DNA of 64,000 nt from JAIEPX01 sp963725255 (lineage in GTDB: Bacteria; Pseudomonadota; Gammaproteobacteria; JAIEPX01): contig CAVRXV010000005.1 in assembly GCA_963725255.1 (NCBI GenBank), forward strand, positions 310,001 to 374,000. The letters run 5' to 3'. The position numbers were made by a program, and so were the translations under genes. Positions 35,357 to 45,279 of the stretch are shown one piece after another. The notes below the pieces were generated by a model, which worked only from the letters and a program-made list of their open reading frames with translations, did not search any database and was not told where the DNA came from. Numbering within the stretch: the stretch's first letter is position 1; the number at the start of each line of letters is the position of its first letter.

Positions 35357-37453
35357 ATGAAGCATTACAAAAAATTGTTGGCACTATCATTCCTTTTGAT
35401 GGGAATGATCGGGTGTGATCAAGTGTGGAATAATCCACACGAATCTGATGCCATGGATGAAATGATTGGGTATAGTTCTTTTTCTGAACCTCCCAAAACA
35501 CTCGATCCTGCTAAATCTTATTCGGCAGATGAAATTCGATTTACTGCTCAAATTTATGAGCCGCTGCTTCAATATAATTATCTAAAACGTCCCTATACCT
35601 TGGAACCCTTAACAGCGACGGCACTTCCAAAGGTCGATTATGTGGATGAAAACGGGGCTGTTTTTAGTCGATATGACATTACTATTAAAACTAAAATTTA
35701 TTATTATCCACATCCGGCCTTTGCTCGAGAACAAAATGGTCAATTTGACTATCAGACAATGCAAGAATCTGCATTGGGAACGATAGACAGCCTGGATGAA
35801 TTTCCTATCACGAGTACTCGTGAACTCATTGCTGATGACTACATTTATGAAATGAAACGATTGGCAGATCCTCGCGTTTCTTCGCCAATTTACGGGGTGA
35901 TGTCTCAATATATTGTGGGGATGAAAGAATTTCACGACGAAATATTGGAGATGATGAAAAAGAATAATGCCATAGATTTACGAAATCTCGAAATATCGGG
36001 TGTGAAAAAAATTGATGCGTATCATTTTCAAATTACATTAAAAGGAAAATACCCTCAATTTAGTTATTGGCTTGCTATGCCATTTTTTTCACCGGTTCCG
36101 TGGGAGGTCGATCGATTTTACTCGCAGCCAGGACTGAGTGCGCATAACTTGACATTAGGATGGTTTCCTGTGGGTACAGGGCCCTATTATTTATCAGAAA
36201 ATAATCCTAATCAGCGTATGGTATTACGAGAGAATCCATTTTATCAACGTGATTATTTTCCGGAGTTGAGTGATGATTCCAGTGATGTTGCAAAAGGTTA
36301 TTTAATCAACGCTGGAAAAAAACTCCCACTTGTTAAAAAATTTGTTTTTAGTCTTGAAAAAGAATCCATTCCGCGCTGGAATAAATTTCTACAGGGTTAC
36401 TATGATAGTTCGGCAATAGCTTCAGATAGTTTTGATCAGGCTATACGAATCGATGAAAATGGTGTGCCTGATTTGACGCCCGAATTAAAAGATCACGGCA
36501 TTCGATTAGAGACTGTTGTCAGCCCGAGTATATTTTACATGGGTTTTAATATGCTAGACCCTATCGTGGGTGGAAACAGCGAGAAAAATAAGAAATTGAG
36601 ACAAGCTATTTCTGCAGCGATCGACTTCTACGAATATATCGCCATTTTTGATAATGGTCGTGGATTGGCTGCTCAAGGACCAATTCCACCCGGAATTTTT
36701 GGTTATGTGGATGATAACAATCCAATTACTCATCTATCATTAGAGCAAGCAAAACAATTATTGAGTGAAGCAGGATATCCGAACGGACGTAATGAACACA
36801 CAGGGCAACCATTACTGCTAAATTATGATGCGCCATCATCGAGCGGGCCCGACGATAAAGCTCGTTTTGATTGGTTGAGAAAACAATTTGCGAAATTAGG
36901 CATAGAGCTCAACATTCGCAGTACAGAATATAATCGATTTCAAGAAAACATGAGAACAGGTACGGAGCAAATTTTTATGTGGGGTTGGAATGCCGACTAT
37001 CCAGACCCTGAAAATTTTCTTTTTTTACTGTACGGCCCTAATGGGAAAGTAAAATATGGTGGAGAAAATGCGGCAAATTATACTAATTCAGAATTTGATG
37101 AATTGTTTGATAAAATGAAAAACATGCAGAACTCTGATGAGCGAGCTGCTATTATTCAGAAAATGATTGATATAGTACGTCAAGATTCTCCATGGGCCTT
37201 CGGTGTTTTTCCAAAAGATTATGTATTGAATCATCAGTGGATGTCGCCCGTTAAAATGAACGTTATTGCCAATAATACGTTGAAATTTGTTGATCTAAAT
37301 GCTTCTTTGAGGGCAAAATTAATCTCTAAATGGAACAAGCCTCGAATTTGGCCAATTATAGTTATCATAGGATTATTACTTGTGATGTTTATACCCGTTG
37401 TAATTAGTTATATTCGACGAGAGCATACTTCCATTAAAAAGGTAAAGCGCTAA
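35357..37453 (+). CDS. Oligopeptide-type ABC transporter substrate-binding lipoprotein
   Basis: About 698 residues from the ATG at 35357 (MKHYKKLLALSFLLM), chosen because TGAG precedes it and it gives a proper signal; ATG 35345 is possible. A type II signal with lipobox MIGC predicts a lipoprotein. The body is the family-5 (OppA/DppA) solute-binding fold: SEPPKTLDPAKSYSADE, FFSPVPWEVD, GPIPPGIFGY, GWNADYPDPENFLFLLYGP. It is much longer than E. coli OppA (about 540) and ends with a transmembrane helix (IWPIIVIIGLLLVMFIPVVI) and basic tail, so it may be anchored at both ends. It overlaps the permease gene by 1 base. Confidence 0.88.
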   Translation: MKHYKKLLALSFLLMGMIGCDQVWNNPHESDAMDEMIGYSSFSEPPKTLDPAKSYSADEIRFTAQIYEPLLQYNYLKRPYTLEPLTATALPKVDYVDENGAVFSRYDITIKTKIYYYPHPAFAREQNGQFDYQTMQESALGTIDSLDEFPITSTRELIADDYIYEMKRLADPRVSSPIYGVMSQYIVGMKEFHDEILEMMKKNNAIDLRNLEISGVKKIDAYHFQITLKGKYPQFSYWLAMPFFSPVPWEVDRFYSQPGLSAHNLTLGWFPVGTGPYYLSENNPNQRMVLRENPFYQRDYFPELSDDSSDVAKGYLINAGKKLPLVKKFVFSLEKESIPRWNKFLQGYYDSSAIASDSFDQAIRIDENGVPDLTPELKDHGIRLETVVSPSIFYMGFNMLDPIVGGNSEKNKKLRQAISAAIDFYEYIAIFDNGRGLAAQGPIPPGIFGYVDDNNPITHLSLEQAKQLLSEAGYPNGRNEHTGQPLLLNYDAPSSSGPDDKARFDWLRKQFAKLGIELNIRSTEYNRFQENMRTGTEQIFMWGWNADYPDPENFLFLLYGPNGKVKYGGENAANYTNSEFDELFDKMKNMQNSDERAAIIQKMIDIVRQDSPWAFGVFPKDYVLNHQWMSPVKMNVIANNTLKFVDLNASLRAKLISKWNKPRIWPIIVIIGLLLVMFIPVVISYIRREHTSIKKVKR

Positions 37454-38430
37454 TGTGGACCTATATCATTCGTCGTATTTTATATGCAATACCCATTTTG
37501 ATTGGTGTAAATACCCTAACTTTCTTGTTGTTTTTCATTGTTAATTCTCCTGATGATATGGCCAGGATGCATTTAGGAAATAAACATGTTACTCAAATTG
37601 AGATTGATGCTTGGAAAAAAAGCGAGGGATATGATAAGCCTCTTTTTTATCATTCTGGTAAAAATGGGATAGCTAAAGTTACAGATACGTTGTTTACTAC
37701 GAAATCACTCAATTTATTTACATTTGAGTTTGGTATTTCAGATAGCGGCCGTGATATCAGTAATGATATTTACCAAAGAATGTGGCCATCATTAGCAATC
37801 GCGATTCCGTCATTAATTGTAGGTTTATTTTTTGATATCAGTGTGGCTATGCTGATGGCATTTTTTCGTGGAACTTATGTGGATTATACAGGGGTTGGGG
37901 TGTGCGTGATATTAATGTCCATTTCGTCACTGTTTTATATCATGGGAGGTCAGTTTATTATTGCAAAATTACTTAGATTAGTGCCGATTTCTGGTTATGA
38001 ATCTGGTTTCGATGCTTTTAAATTTCTGATTTTGCCTGTCCTTATTGGTATTGTAAGTGGTATTGGTTCGGGTGCACGATGGTATAGAACAATTTTTTTA
38101 GAAGAGATCAACAAGGAATATGTGAGAACCGCACGAGCCAAAGGGCTTTCTGAACAAAAAGTGTTGTTCACTCATATTTTAAAAAATGCCATGCTACCTA
38201 TCCTGACTGGAATTGTTGCTATATTGCCATTGTTATTTATGGGAAGTTTAATCTTAGAATCCTTTTTTGGGATTCCTGGCTTGGGAAGTTATACCATCGA
38301 TGCAATTAGGATGCAGGATTTTGATATTGTTAGAGTGATGGTTTTTTTAGGAACAGTATTATATATTTTAGGATTAGTGCTCACCGATATTTCCTATGTT
38401 CTCGTTGATCCTCGAGTGAGGTTAAAATAA
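37453..38430 (+). CDS. Oligopeptide ABC transporter permease, OppB type
   Basis: 325 residues with about six membrane segments. The N-terminal motif IIRRILYAIPILIGVNTLTF is typical of OppB/DppB. The EAA-loop YVRTARAKGLSEQKVLFTHI contacts the ATPase. The C-terminus FFGIPGLGSYTIDAI is also diagnostic. The start overlaps the lipoprotein stop (TAATG). Its partner permease and ATPase lie 4 kb downstream (42485-45279), beyond two genes on the opposite strand. Confidence 0.93.
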   Translation: MWTYIIRRILYAIPILIGVNTLTFLLFFIVNSPDDMARMHLGNKHVTQIEIDAWKKSEGYDKPLFYHSGKNGIAKVTDTLFTTKSLNLFTFEFGISDSGRDISNDIYQRMWPSLAIAIPSLIVGLFFDISVAMLMAFFRGTYVDYTGVGVCVILMSISSLFYIMGGQFIIAKLLRLVPISGYESGFDAFKFLILPVLIGIVSGIGSGARWYRTIFLEEINKEYVRTARAKGLSEQKVLFTHILKNAMLPILTGIVAILPLLFMGSLILESFFGIPGLGSYTIDAIRMQDFDIVRVMVFLGTVLYILGLVLTDISYVLVDPRVRLK

Positions 38431-38437
38431 CATTTGA

Positions 38438-39436
38438 TCATTCAAGCATAGTGTCAACGAATAAGTAATCATTTTTTGCGTCCCAGTTAATACTCCACAT
38501 CATCACACCTCCAAGATTAGGATACGTAGCTGATGGTGTATATTTTGCACATTCCTCACCTGTTTTGAGACAAGCTAGCGCTTTCTTGATAGCTTTTGGA
38601 TCAATATAGCCGTGATTTGCAGCTTTTTTTGTTGCGGGTAATCCGATGACATATTTTGTTTCTGGATCCTTTAGGCCTCTTTTTTTCCATGATTGTATAG
38701 TGCTATCGGCTTGGGAAACAATAAAATCTTGAGTGCCAGGCTCATAGCATGGACTATTCGATTTAAAACTTCGTTTGCATGTCGAATTATATAATTGTAC
38801 CGATACTAAATTAATTAAACCTGAATTAATAACGCGATCATATTTACCTTGAGAAGTTTGCCAGTGTACGTCAACAGCTTCTGGAGCAACAGTGAATAAC
38901 AATGGGTCGCCTTTGTTAAGGTAATCATCATGTAGTTTTTGAGTGACATTGAGAAGATAAGTTGATTCCAAGCTGTTTACCTTGCCTTCTAGGTCAAAAT
39001 CGATTCCATTGAATCCATAGTCATCAATGATTTTTTCAAGTGATTGTACAAATTCGTTCGCTTTTTTTTCGTTATCAACGTGTAAAAATGATTTTGAGCT
39101 GCCGCCACCAATGGATAACAAAACTTTGACCCCTCTATTTTGGAGTGTTTGAATATCTTCTTTGAATACATCGCTGCTGTTCACTATGCCTTTATACGCT
39201 GGGGCTGCTAAATTAAACACTACGGTTCCATTTGTATTTACCGTTGCAAAAGCAATATTCACGATAGAATATCCTTTAGGAACTTCAGTGAGGCGAATTG
39301 GCGATGCAGAGTTTTTGAAGTTTTGATAGTAGCCAATTAATAGAGGATGTGAATTCGAATGGTTGGGTTTTGCATAAGCAAAAGAGGATGTGATAAGCAG
39401 TGAGCAAATAAAAAACGCTATGGTTTTGTCAATCAT
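38438..39436 (-). CDS. Secreted GH18 chitinase
   Basis: About 332 residues. A Sec signal peptide (FFICSLLITSSFAYA) precedes a glycosyl hydrolase 18 barrel. The SIGGG motif is at residues 110-114 and the catalytic DxxDxDxE is in GFNGIDFDLE, with E152 as acid/base in the numbering from ATG 39442. MMWSINWD near the C-terminus is the last-strand motif. The ATG at 39436 is preferred because AAGGAA would overlap the ATG at 39442. The product should hydrolyse chitin or chitooligosaccharides outside the cell; Legionella ChiA is a precedent for a role in host colonisation. It converges with the OppB-type gene, 7 bases apart. Confidence 0.9.
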   Translation of the reverse strand: MIDKTIAFFICSLLITSSFAYAKPNHSNSHPLLIGYYQNFKNSASPIRLTEVPKGYSIVNIAFATVNTNGTVVFNLAAPAYKGIVNSSDVFKEDIQTLQNRGVKVLLSIGGGSSKSFLHVDNEKKANEFVQSLEKIIDDYGFNGIDFDLEGKVNSLESTYLLNVTQKLHDDYLNKGDPLLFTVAPEAVDVHWQTSQGKYDRVINSGLINLVSVQLYNSTCKRSFKSNSPCYEPGTQDFIVSQADSTIQSWKKRGLKDPETKYVIGLPATKKAANHGYIDPKAIKKALACLKTGEECAKYTPSATYPNLGGVMMWSINWDAKNDYLFVDTMLE

Positions 39437-39469
39437 TGTCATTTCCTTAAAATGGTTTCTATATCCAGG

Positions 39470-42301
39470 TTAGGATTGTACGCCAGCACGAACTAAATGG
39501 AGAGTTCCTTCACCGCAATGTTCGCTAATTTGTTGCTTTATTATAGTTCTCAGTCGAATCGCTTCACTGAATTCTTCGCTTTCAGGCATAATGGGTTCGC
39601 CGACCCAAATGCGAAGAAATGAGGGTGAAAACAATCTATTACTGCCAGTCAGCATTGTTCGAGTGCCGCGCAGTGCAATCGGACAAAGAGCAGTATGAGT
39701 CTCGACTGCGAGTTTAAAAGCGCCTAATTTAAAAGGTAACAATCCAATTGAAGAACTGAATGTTCCTTCGGGAAAAATCAAGATGGAATTTTTTTCATCG
39801 AGGGCACTTTTAATATGGCCCATATCTTGAAGGCTATTAACAAAGTCGAGCCGATCAACGGTTAGGTAACGTAAGTGTTTAACGAATGAGCGCAGCAATG
39901 CTGCATTGAGTATTTCTTTCTTACCAACAAATCGTACACCGGCAGGTAATGTCGCGATGAGTAGCAGTGAATCAACATAACTTGCATGATTAGAGACATA
40001 AATCATAGCTTGCTTCGGTTTTAAAAATTTCTTGCCACTAACTTTGATAGGGCATCCTAAGAGTAAAAAAATCGATTTTGCCCAATATTTCATGACTAGT
40101 GAGGTTGCCCTGTAAGGTAGAATCGTGATTAGTGACCACACTGGTAGAATAAATACAGCAATGACTGCAAGTAAGTAGGTTGTATAAATCAGCTTAGCAA
40201 CAGTTGTTAAATACCCAAGACATTTTTTTAAACCCATAATGATAAAAAGTTTACTCATTTGCAATACTATAGGAGTATGTTTGTGAATAAGTCGACCTTG
40301 TTCATAGGCTTTTTTGCAGGCATTGCGCTGTAATTTTCCGCTCGATGTTTTTGATATTGTTTCAGGAGGGGCAGTAATGACTTCGTCAGGAGGAATTCCA
40401 ATAGTCATTGCGACACGTTCTATGATGGCGGCTTGAATGCTGTCTTGAGCTTCTTTATTTTTTTCGTGTGTTTCTGCAACAATAATTAATTTTTCAGTGC
40501 CCTTACGTTTGTCTGCCGTACCAAATGCAATTACACGACCTTTTCGTACTCCTGGCACTTGTTCAACAATATCTTCGACTTCTTGAGGGTAAATATTACG
40601 ACCTGATTTAATAATAAGGTCTTTAGCTCGACCCGTTATGTAAAGATTGCCATCAGCAATATATCCTAGATCGCCAGTTGACCACCATCCGTTATGAAAA
40701 GCAGCTTCAGTTGCAGTGGGATTTTGAAAATAGCCTTGCATAGCGGAAGGGCCTTGAAATTGTAAGTGACCTACATTGCGTTCTGATAATTCATTGTCAA
40801 TGTCATCAACAATTCGAATTTTGTGATCAGGGATGGGTTTTCCACATGAAACAAATTCATGGAATTTTTTTGTGTTGGAAAGAGCTGGTTTTGCGGTATT
40901 TGTTTCATCCATGATGATGCGATCGACTCGATCGATTTTCGGTTCTTTTCCTAAATCAGGAATAGTGAGAGCAACGGAATTTTCAGCTAGTCCATAAACA
41001 GGTGCGAGAGAAGTTGCCTTAAAACCATAAGGAGTAAATTTTTTAATAAATCGTTCAAGCGTTCGCGGGTAAATCGCTTCCGCACCATTAAAGGCAAATC
41101 GCCAAGAACTTAAATCAAGTCCCGCTAATTTTTTTTCGTTAATTTTGCTGAGACAAAGTTCGTAAGCAAAATTCGGTGCAGCAGAGATCGTTGCGCGATG
41201 ATAGTGAATGGCCCACAACCATTTTTCAGGGTGTGTTAAAAAAGTGATAGGAGACATAATAGTGATTGGAACACCGTAATATAAACTTCCTAACCAAGTT
41301 CCTATGAGTCCCATATCGTGATAAAGCGGTAACCAACTGACAACTACATCTGTGGGCTGAATATTAAGGACTTTTCCAATACAACGAATGTTATTCAACA
41401 AATTAGCATGAGTGAGTTGTACGCCTTTAGGGTCACCGGTGCTTCCGGAAGTGTATTGAATGAGAGCAAGTTGCTGGTTATTTAAAGTGGGTAAAGGTAA
41501 TGGATTTTGATGCGTTGAAAGTTCAGATACTGTTGTCACATCATTTAAGCATGCAACATATTGCCGTAAAACATTGGATAATGTAGAAACGGCTGGAAAT
41601 GTAATTAATGTATGGGCCTTTGCATTAGTAAGAATTTTAGTTTCATGTTTAATGTATTCTTCTATGAGGTTTGCTCTAAAGGGTGGATAAATGGGAACAG
41701 GTATTCCACCCGCTAATAAGATGCCAAAAAATGCACTGAAAAAATCGGGAGAAGTTGGCAGCATAATGGCGACGGTTTGCTGAGGAGATAATTCACGATG
41801 CAATAAACCTTGTGCAACGGCCGTGGCCGACTCCAATAATTTTCCGTAAGAGATGATACTTTCTTCGCCGTGGCTATCGTGAAGATAGATGTGAGGCCGA
41901 TTTGGTTCTTGTGTGCCATATTGATAAAGTAAATCAACTAAAGTTGTAGCCGATTGAGGATCAATCACACTCGCTTTAAGATGAGGAACATGCTCACCGG
42001 TGGATGGCTGGAGTAAGGGATTAGCTTTTTTGATAGCTTCTGCAAGATCTTGAAGAGATACTGCCTCGGTAAGCAATATTTCTGGTAAGGTAATATCGAA
42101 AGCTTGCTCCGTACGATGTAATAACTCAGCTTTCTCTACACTTCCTATCCCTAATTCTCTCTGTAGGTCAGCTGACATTGAGACGACATTGAGGGCTCGT
42201 TGATGCTCAAGATCAACGAGAAGTTGCCGTGTGATACTAAGCAGTCGATCTTCAATGTCCAGTGATGGCTCCAACCTAATTACCCTTATATGTTCGTTCA
42301 A
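39470..42301 (-). CDS. ACP - fatty acyl-AMP ligase - PlsC acyltransferase fusion
   Basis: 943 residues. Residues 1-95 are an acyl-carrier domain with the phosphopantetheine Ser54 in LGIGSVEKAEL. Residues about 115-690 are an adenylating enzyme of the FAAL/long-chain ligase type (YTSGSTGDPKG at 283-293; GWWSTGDLGY; KDLIIKSGRNIYPQEVE). After a hydrophobic segment near 705-735 comes a PlsC-type acyltransferase with HX4D (NHASYVD, H772/D777) and FPEGTFS at 843. It probably activates a fatty acid, loads it on its own carrier and passes it to a lipid acceptor at the membrane. Start is TTG 42301 or TTG 42274, the latter with AAGGG upstream. Confidence 0.88.
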   Translation of the reverse strand: MNEHIRVIRLEPSLDIEDRLLSITRQLLVDLEHQRALNVVSMSADLQRELGIGSVEKAELLHRTEQAFDITLPEILLTEAVSLQDLAEAIKKANPLLQPSTGEHVPHLKASVIDPQSATTLVDLLYQYGTQEPNRPHIYLHDSHGEESIISYGKLLESATAVAQGLLHRELSPQQTVAIMLPTSPDFFSAFFGILLAGGIPVPIYPPFRANLIEEYIKHETKILTNAKAHTLITFPAVSTLSNVLRQYVACLNDVTTVSELSTHQNPLPLPTLNNQQLALIQYTSGSTGDPKGVQLTHANLLNNIRCIGKVLNIQPTDVVVSWLPLYHDMGLIGTWLGSLYYGVPITIMSPITFLTHPEKWLWAIHYHRATISAAPNFAYELCLSKINEKKLAGLDLSSWRFAFNGAEAIYPRTLERFIKKFTPYGFKATSLAPVYGLAENSVALTIPDLGKEPKIDRVDRIIMDETNTAKPALSNTKKFHEFVSCGKPIPDHKIRIVDDIDNELSERNVGHLQFQGPSAMQGYFQNPTATEAAFHNGWWSTGDLGYIADGNLYITGRAKDLIIKSGRNIYPQEVEDIVEQVPGVRKGRVIAFGTADKRKGTEKLIIVAETHEKNKEAQDSIQAAIIERVAMTIGIPPDEVITAPPETISKTSSGKLQRNACKKAYEQGRLIHKHTPIVLQMSKLFIIMGLKKCLGYLTTVAKLIYTTYLLAVIAVFILPVWSLITILPYRATSLVMKYWAKSIFLLLGCPIKVSGKKFLKPKQAMIYVSNHASYVDSLLLIATLPAGVRFVGKKEILNAALLRSFVKHLRYLTVDRLDFVNSLQDMGHIKSALDEKNSILIFPEGTFSSSIGLLPFKLGAFKLAVETHTALCPIALRGTRTMLTGSNRLFSPSFLRIWVGEPIMPESEEFSEAIRLRTIIKQQISEHCGEGTLHLVRAGVQS

Positions 42302-42484
42302 AGGAACACCTAAGTTTAACGATTATCTCGATTTGGTCAATACAATCTGAGAAGTTGCGCCCTCTTACGCGTAACGTTATTATGGCTTGTTGATACTGAT
42401 CACCATTAGCCCAGGCTGAATATCAATTTTCAAAGGGTAAAGTGATGTTAGATTTTCTAGAAATACATTAATTCGGGGGCTTGG

Positions 42485-43630
42485 ATGCCATTCCAATGGG
42501 TAATATTAACTACAGATGCTTTGTTGTATCTATTGTTGATTACCGTGATAATTTTTATTTTTTGGGTGCGTCGACATGAGCAATGGCTTTTGCCTTGGCA
42601 ACAAGTTAGACGCAATAAAATGGCGATGGTGGCGTGTGTCGTATTAATTTTATTTTCAATAATTGCACTTTTAGATTCATTTCATTTTAGGCCCGCAGTG
42701 ACCCAAGGCAATCATCAGCAACGTTATTATTCTACGAATGTCGTCAGTATTTTAGATCGAATTTTGGCTCCAATAGGTCAGCACTACGAACAAACCTATT
42801 CGGCACCTATGGCTACTCATTCATTTGTGAAATCAAATATTACTCTTCCTTCAGGCCAGCAAAATCGTGTTTATCCACAGCTTTCTTATTTTCATATTTT
42901 AGGAACTGATAAAGTGGGCGCCGATGTTTTTTACCAATCCCTTAAAAGTGTGCGTACCGGAATTATTATAGGTACAGTTACGACGCTAGTCATGTTACCT
43001 TTCGCTTTACTTTTAGGAATGATGTCAGGATTTTTTGGTGGGTGGATTGATGACATTATTCAGTATCTATATACGACCTTAAGTTCAATACCCGGTGTAC
43101 TATTAATTTCAGCATCAGTGCTTTCTATACAGGTTTATATCAGCAATCATCCAGCGACATTTCAAACCATCGCTGAACGTGCTGATGTTCGATTGCTCGC
43201 TTTGTGTGTGATTTTGGGCGTAACAAGTTGGACATCATTGTGTCGTTTATTGAGAGCTGAAACTTTGAAAATACGTGAAATGGATTATGTTAGGGCAGCA
43301 ACCGCCCTCGGAGTAACGCGATTCAGAATAATTTTACGTCATATTTTTCCGAATGTTCTGCATATTGTTTTGATCACGATCGTGCTCGATTTTAGTTCGT
43401 TAGTCCTTGCTGAAGCAGTTTTATCTTATGTTGGCGTTGGTGTGGATCCAACGTCGTTTAGTTGGGGAAATATGATTAATAGTGCACGTTTGGATCTTGC
43501 GAGAGAACCTGCTGTATGGTGGCCACTTTTTTCTGCATTTTTGTTTATGTTCACACTCGTATTGGCGGCTAATCTTTTTTCAGATGCTGTGCGTGATGCA
43601 TTTGATCCACGATTACGGGATGCACATTAA
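42485..43630 (+). CDS. Oligopeptide ABC transporter permease, OppC type
   Basis: 381 residues. Two N-terminal helices surround a periplasmic loop of about 100 residues, followed by the permease core with the EAA loop MDYVRAATALGVTRFRIILR and the C-terminal FDPRLRD typical of OppC/DppC. The Shine-Dalgarno region is G-rich (GGGGGC). It ends with TAATG overlapping the ATPase start, so the two are translationally coupled. It completes the transporter begun by the genes at 35357 and 37453. Confidence 0.92.
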   Translation: MPFQWVILTTDALLYLLLITVIIFIFWVRRHEQWLLPWQQVRRNKMAMVACVVLILFSIIALLDSFHFRPAVTQGNHQQRYYSTNVVSILDRILAPIGQHYEQTYSAPMATHSFVKSNITLPSGQQNRVYPQLSYFHILGTDKVGADVFYQSLKSVRTGIIIGTVTTLVMLPFALLLGMMSGFFGGWIDDIIQYLYTTLSSIPGVLLISASVLSIQVYISNHPATFQTIAERADVRLLALCVILGVTSWTSLCRLLRAETLKIREMDYVRAATALGVTRFRIILRHIFPNVLHIVLITIVLDFSSLVLAEAVLSYVGVGVDPTSFSWGNMINSARLDLAREPAVWWPLFSAFLFMFTLVLAANLFSDAVRDAFDPRLRDAH

Positions 43631-45279
43631 TGTCAACGAATCAAAGGCTTTTACAAATTGACGATCTTTGTGTTGGATTAAAATCACGCGATGAAATCAG
43701 ACCCATTGTAAAGAATGTCAGTTTTTCCATTGAGGCAGGGAAGACACTCGCATTAGTGGGGGAGTCAGGCAGTGGTAAAACACTGACATCTTTATCAATA
43801 ATGCAATTATTACCGTTGAATGGTGTGATTTCACAAAATAGCACCATTGCATTTGAAGGAAAAGATCTCCTAACATGCACAGAATTGGAAATGCGGAAAA
43901 TTCGCGGTGGAAAAATTGGAATGATTTTTCAAGAAGCAATGGCAGCATTAAATCCAGTTTTAACAATCGGTCATCAAATTAATGAAGTATTGCGAATTCA
44001 TATACCAACAATGTCTCGAAAACAGCGTCACGATAAAATCGCAGCTTTATTAGAAGAAGTGGGTATTAATGATCCCAGCAGTTGTGCAAAAAAATATCCT
44101 TTTGAACTTTCGGGTGGAATGAAACAACGAGCAATGATTGCAATGGCATTGGCGGGTGAGCCAAAATTTTTGATTGCTGACGAACCTACAACAGCATTAG
44201 ATGTGACTATACAAAAACAGGTATTAGATAAGTTAAAAGAAATTCAAGTTCAACGTAAAATGGGAATTTTATTTATTACCCATAATCTTGGGGTTGTATA
44301 TCAAATGGCTGATTATGTCGTGGTGATGCGGGAAGGTGAAGTTGTTGAGCAAGCTGAGGCAAAACAATTTTTTCAAAATCCACAGCATCCTTATAGTCAG
44401 CAGCTATTGACCGCGGTAGCAGATTGGCGAAATATTTTGCCTTGTCTTCCCTCTACACAAAAACCCATAGCGCAAATCGAAAATCTTAAAATTTATTTTC
44501 CAATTAGAAAAGGATTGTTAAAACGAGTAGTGGGTTCAGTAAAAGCTGTGGATGGAGTGAGTTTAAACCTATATCCAGGTAGAACGTTGGCACTGGTGGG
44601 GGAATCGGGCTCTGGAAAAACAACAACAGGACTTGGAATTTTACAATTGCTATCAATTACGGATGGGAGTGTCATTTACAAGGGTGAACAGCTTGTGAAT
44701 GCTCAACATGCGCAATTGCAAAAATTACGTGCAAAATTTCAAATGATTTTCCAGGATCCCTATTCATCAATGAATCCACGAATGATCGTCAAAGATATTA
44801 TAGCTGAAGGTATGATCACACAAAAAATCGGAAAAAATGAGCATGAGCGAGATAAGTTCGTTCAGGATTTATTAATTAAAGTAGGTTTAGATCCTGAATA
44901 CCGTTATCGTTTTCCACACGAGTTTTCTGGTGGGCAGCGTCAACGAATTTGTATTGCTAGAGCGTTGGCTGTTCAACCTGACTGTATCATTTGCGATGAA
45001 CCGACAAGTTCATTGGATGTTACTATTCAGCAGCGGGTATTAAATTTATTACAATCATTACAAACGGAAATGCAATTATCCTATCTGATGATTACACACG
45101 ATTTTGCAGTAGTGTCAAAAATGGCTCACGATGTGGCAGTGATGCGTGCAGGAAAAATTGTAGAATCAGGTTCCGTTGAAGAAATTTTGATACACCCACA
45201 ACATCCGTACACTCGAGAATTACTACGTGCGGTTCCCCACTTCAATAACCAGCGAGAAAAAGACAATGAGTCACTCTGA
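43630..45279 (+). CDS. Oligopeptide ABC transporter ATPase, OppD-OppF fusion
   Basis: 549 residues carrying two complete ABC cassettes. Cassette 1 has GESGSGKT near residue 40, signature LSGGMKQR and Walker B FLIADEPTTALD. Cassette 2 has GESGSGKTTTG near residue 322, signature FSGGQRQR and CIICDEPTSSLD. Each ends in the oligopeptide-transporter module (QHPYSQQLL, QHPYTRELL). In E. coli OppD and OppF are separate; fusions occur in many bacteria. It energises peptide uptake together with the two permeases and the lipoprotein. Confidence 0.95.
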   Translation: MSTNQRLLQIDDLCVGLKSRDEIRPIVKNVSFSIEAGKTLALVGESGSGKTLTSLSIMQLLPLNGVISQNSTIAFEGKDLLTCTELEMRKIRGGKIGMIFQEAMAALNPVLTIGHQINEVLRIHIPTMSRKQRHDKIAALLEEVGINDPSSCAKKYPFELSGGMKQRAMIAMALAGEPKFLIADEPTTALDVTIQKQVLDKLKEIQVQRKMGILFITHNLGVVYQMADYVVVMREGEVVEQAEAKQFFQNPQHPYSQQLLTAVADWRNILPCLPSTQKPIAQIENLKIYFPIRKGLLKRVVGSVKAVDGVSLNLYPGRTLALVGESGSGKTTTGLGILQLLSITDGSVIYKGEQLVNAQHAQLQKLRAKFQMIFQDPYSSMNPRMIVKDIIAEGMITQKIGKNEHERDKFVQDLLIKVGLDPEYRYRFPHEFSGGQRQRICIARALAVQPDCIICDEPTSSLDVTIQQRVLNLLQSLQTEMQLSYLMITHDFAVVSKMAHDVAVMRAGKIVESGSVEEILIHPQHPYTRELLRAVPHFNNQREKDNESL

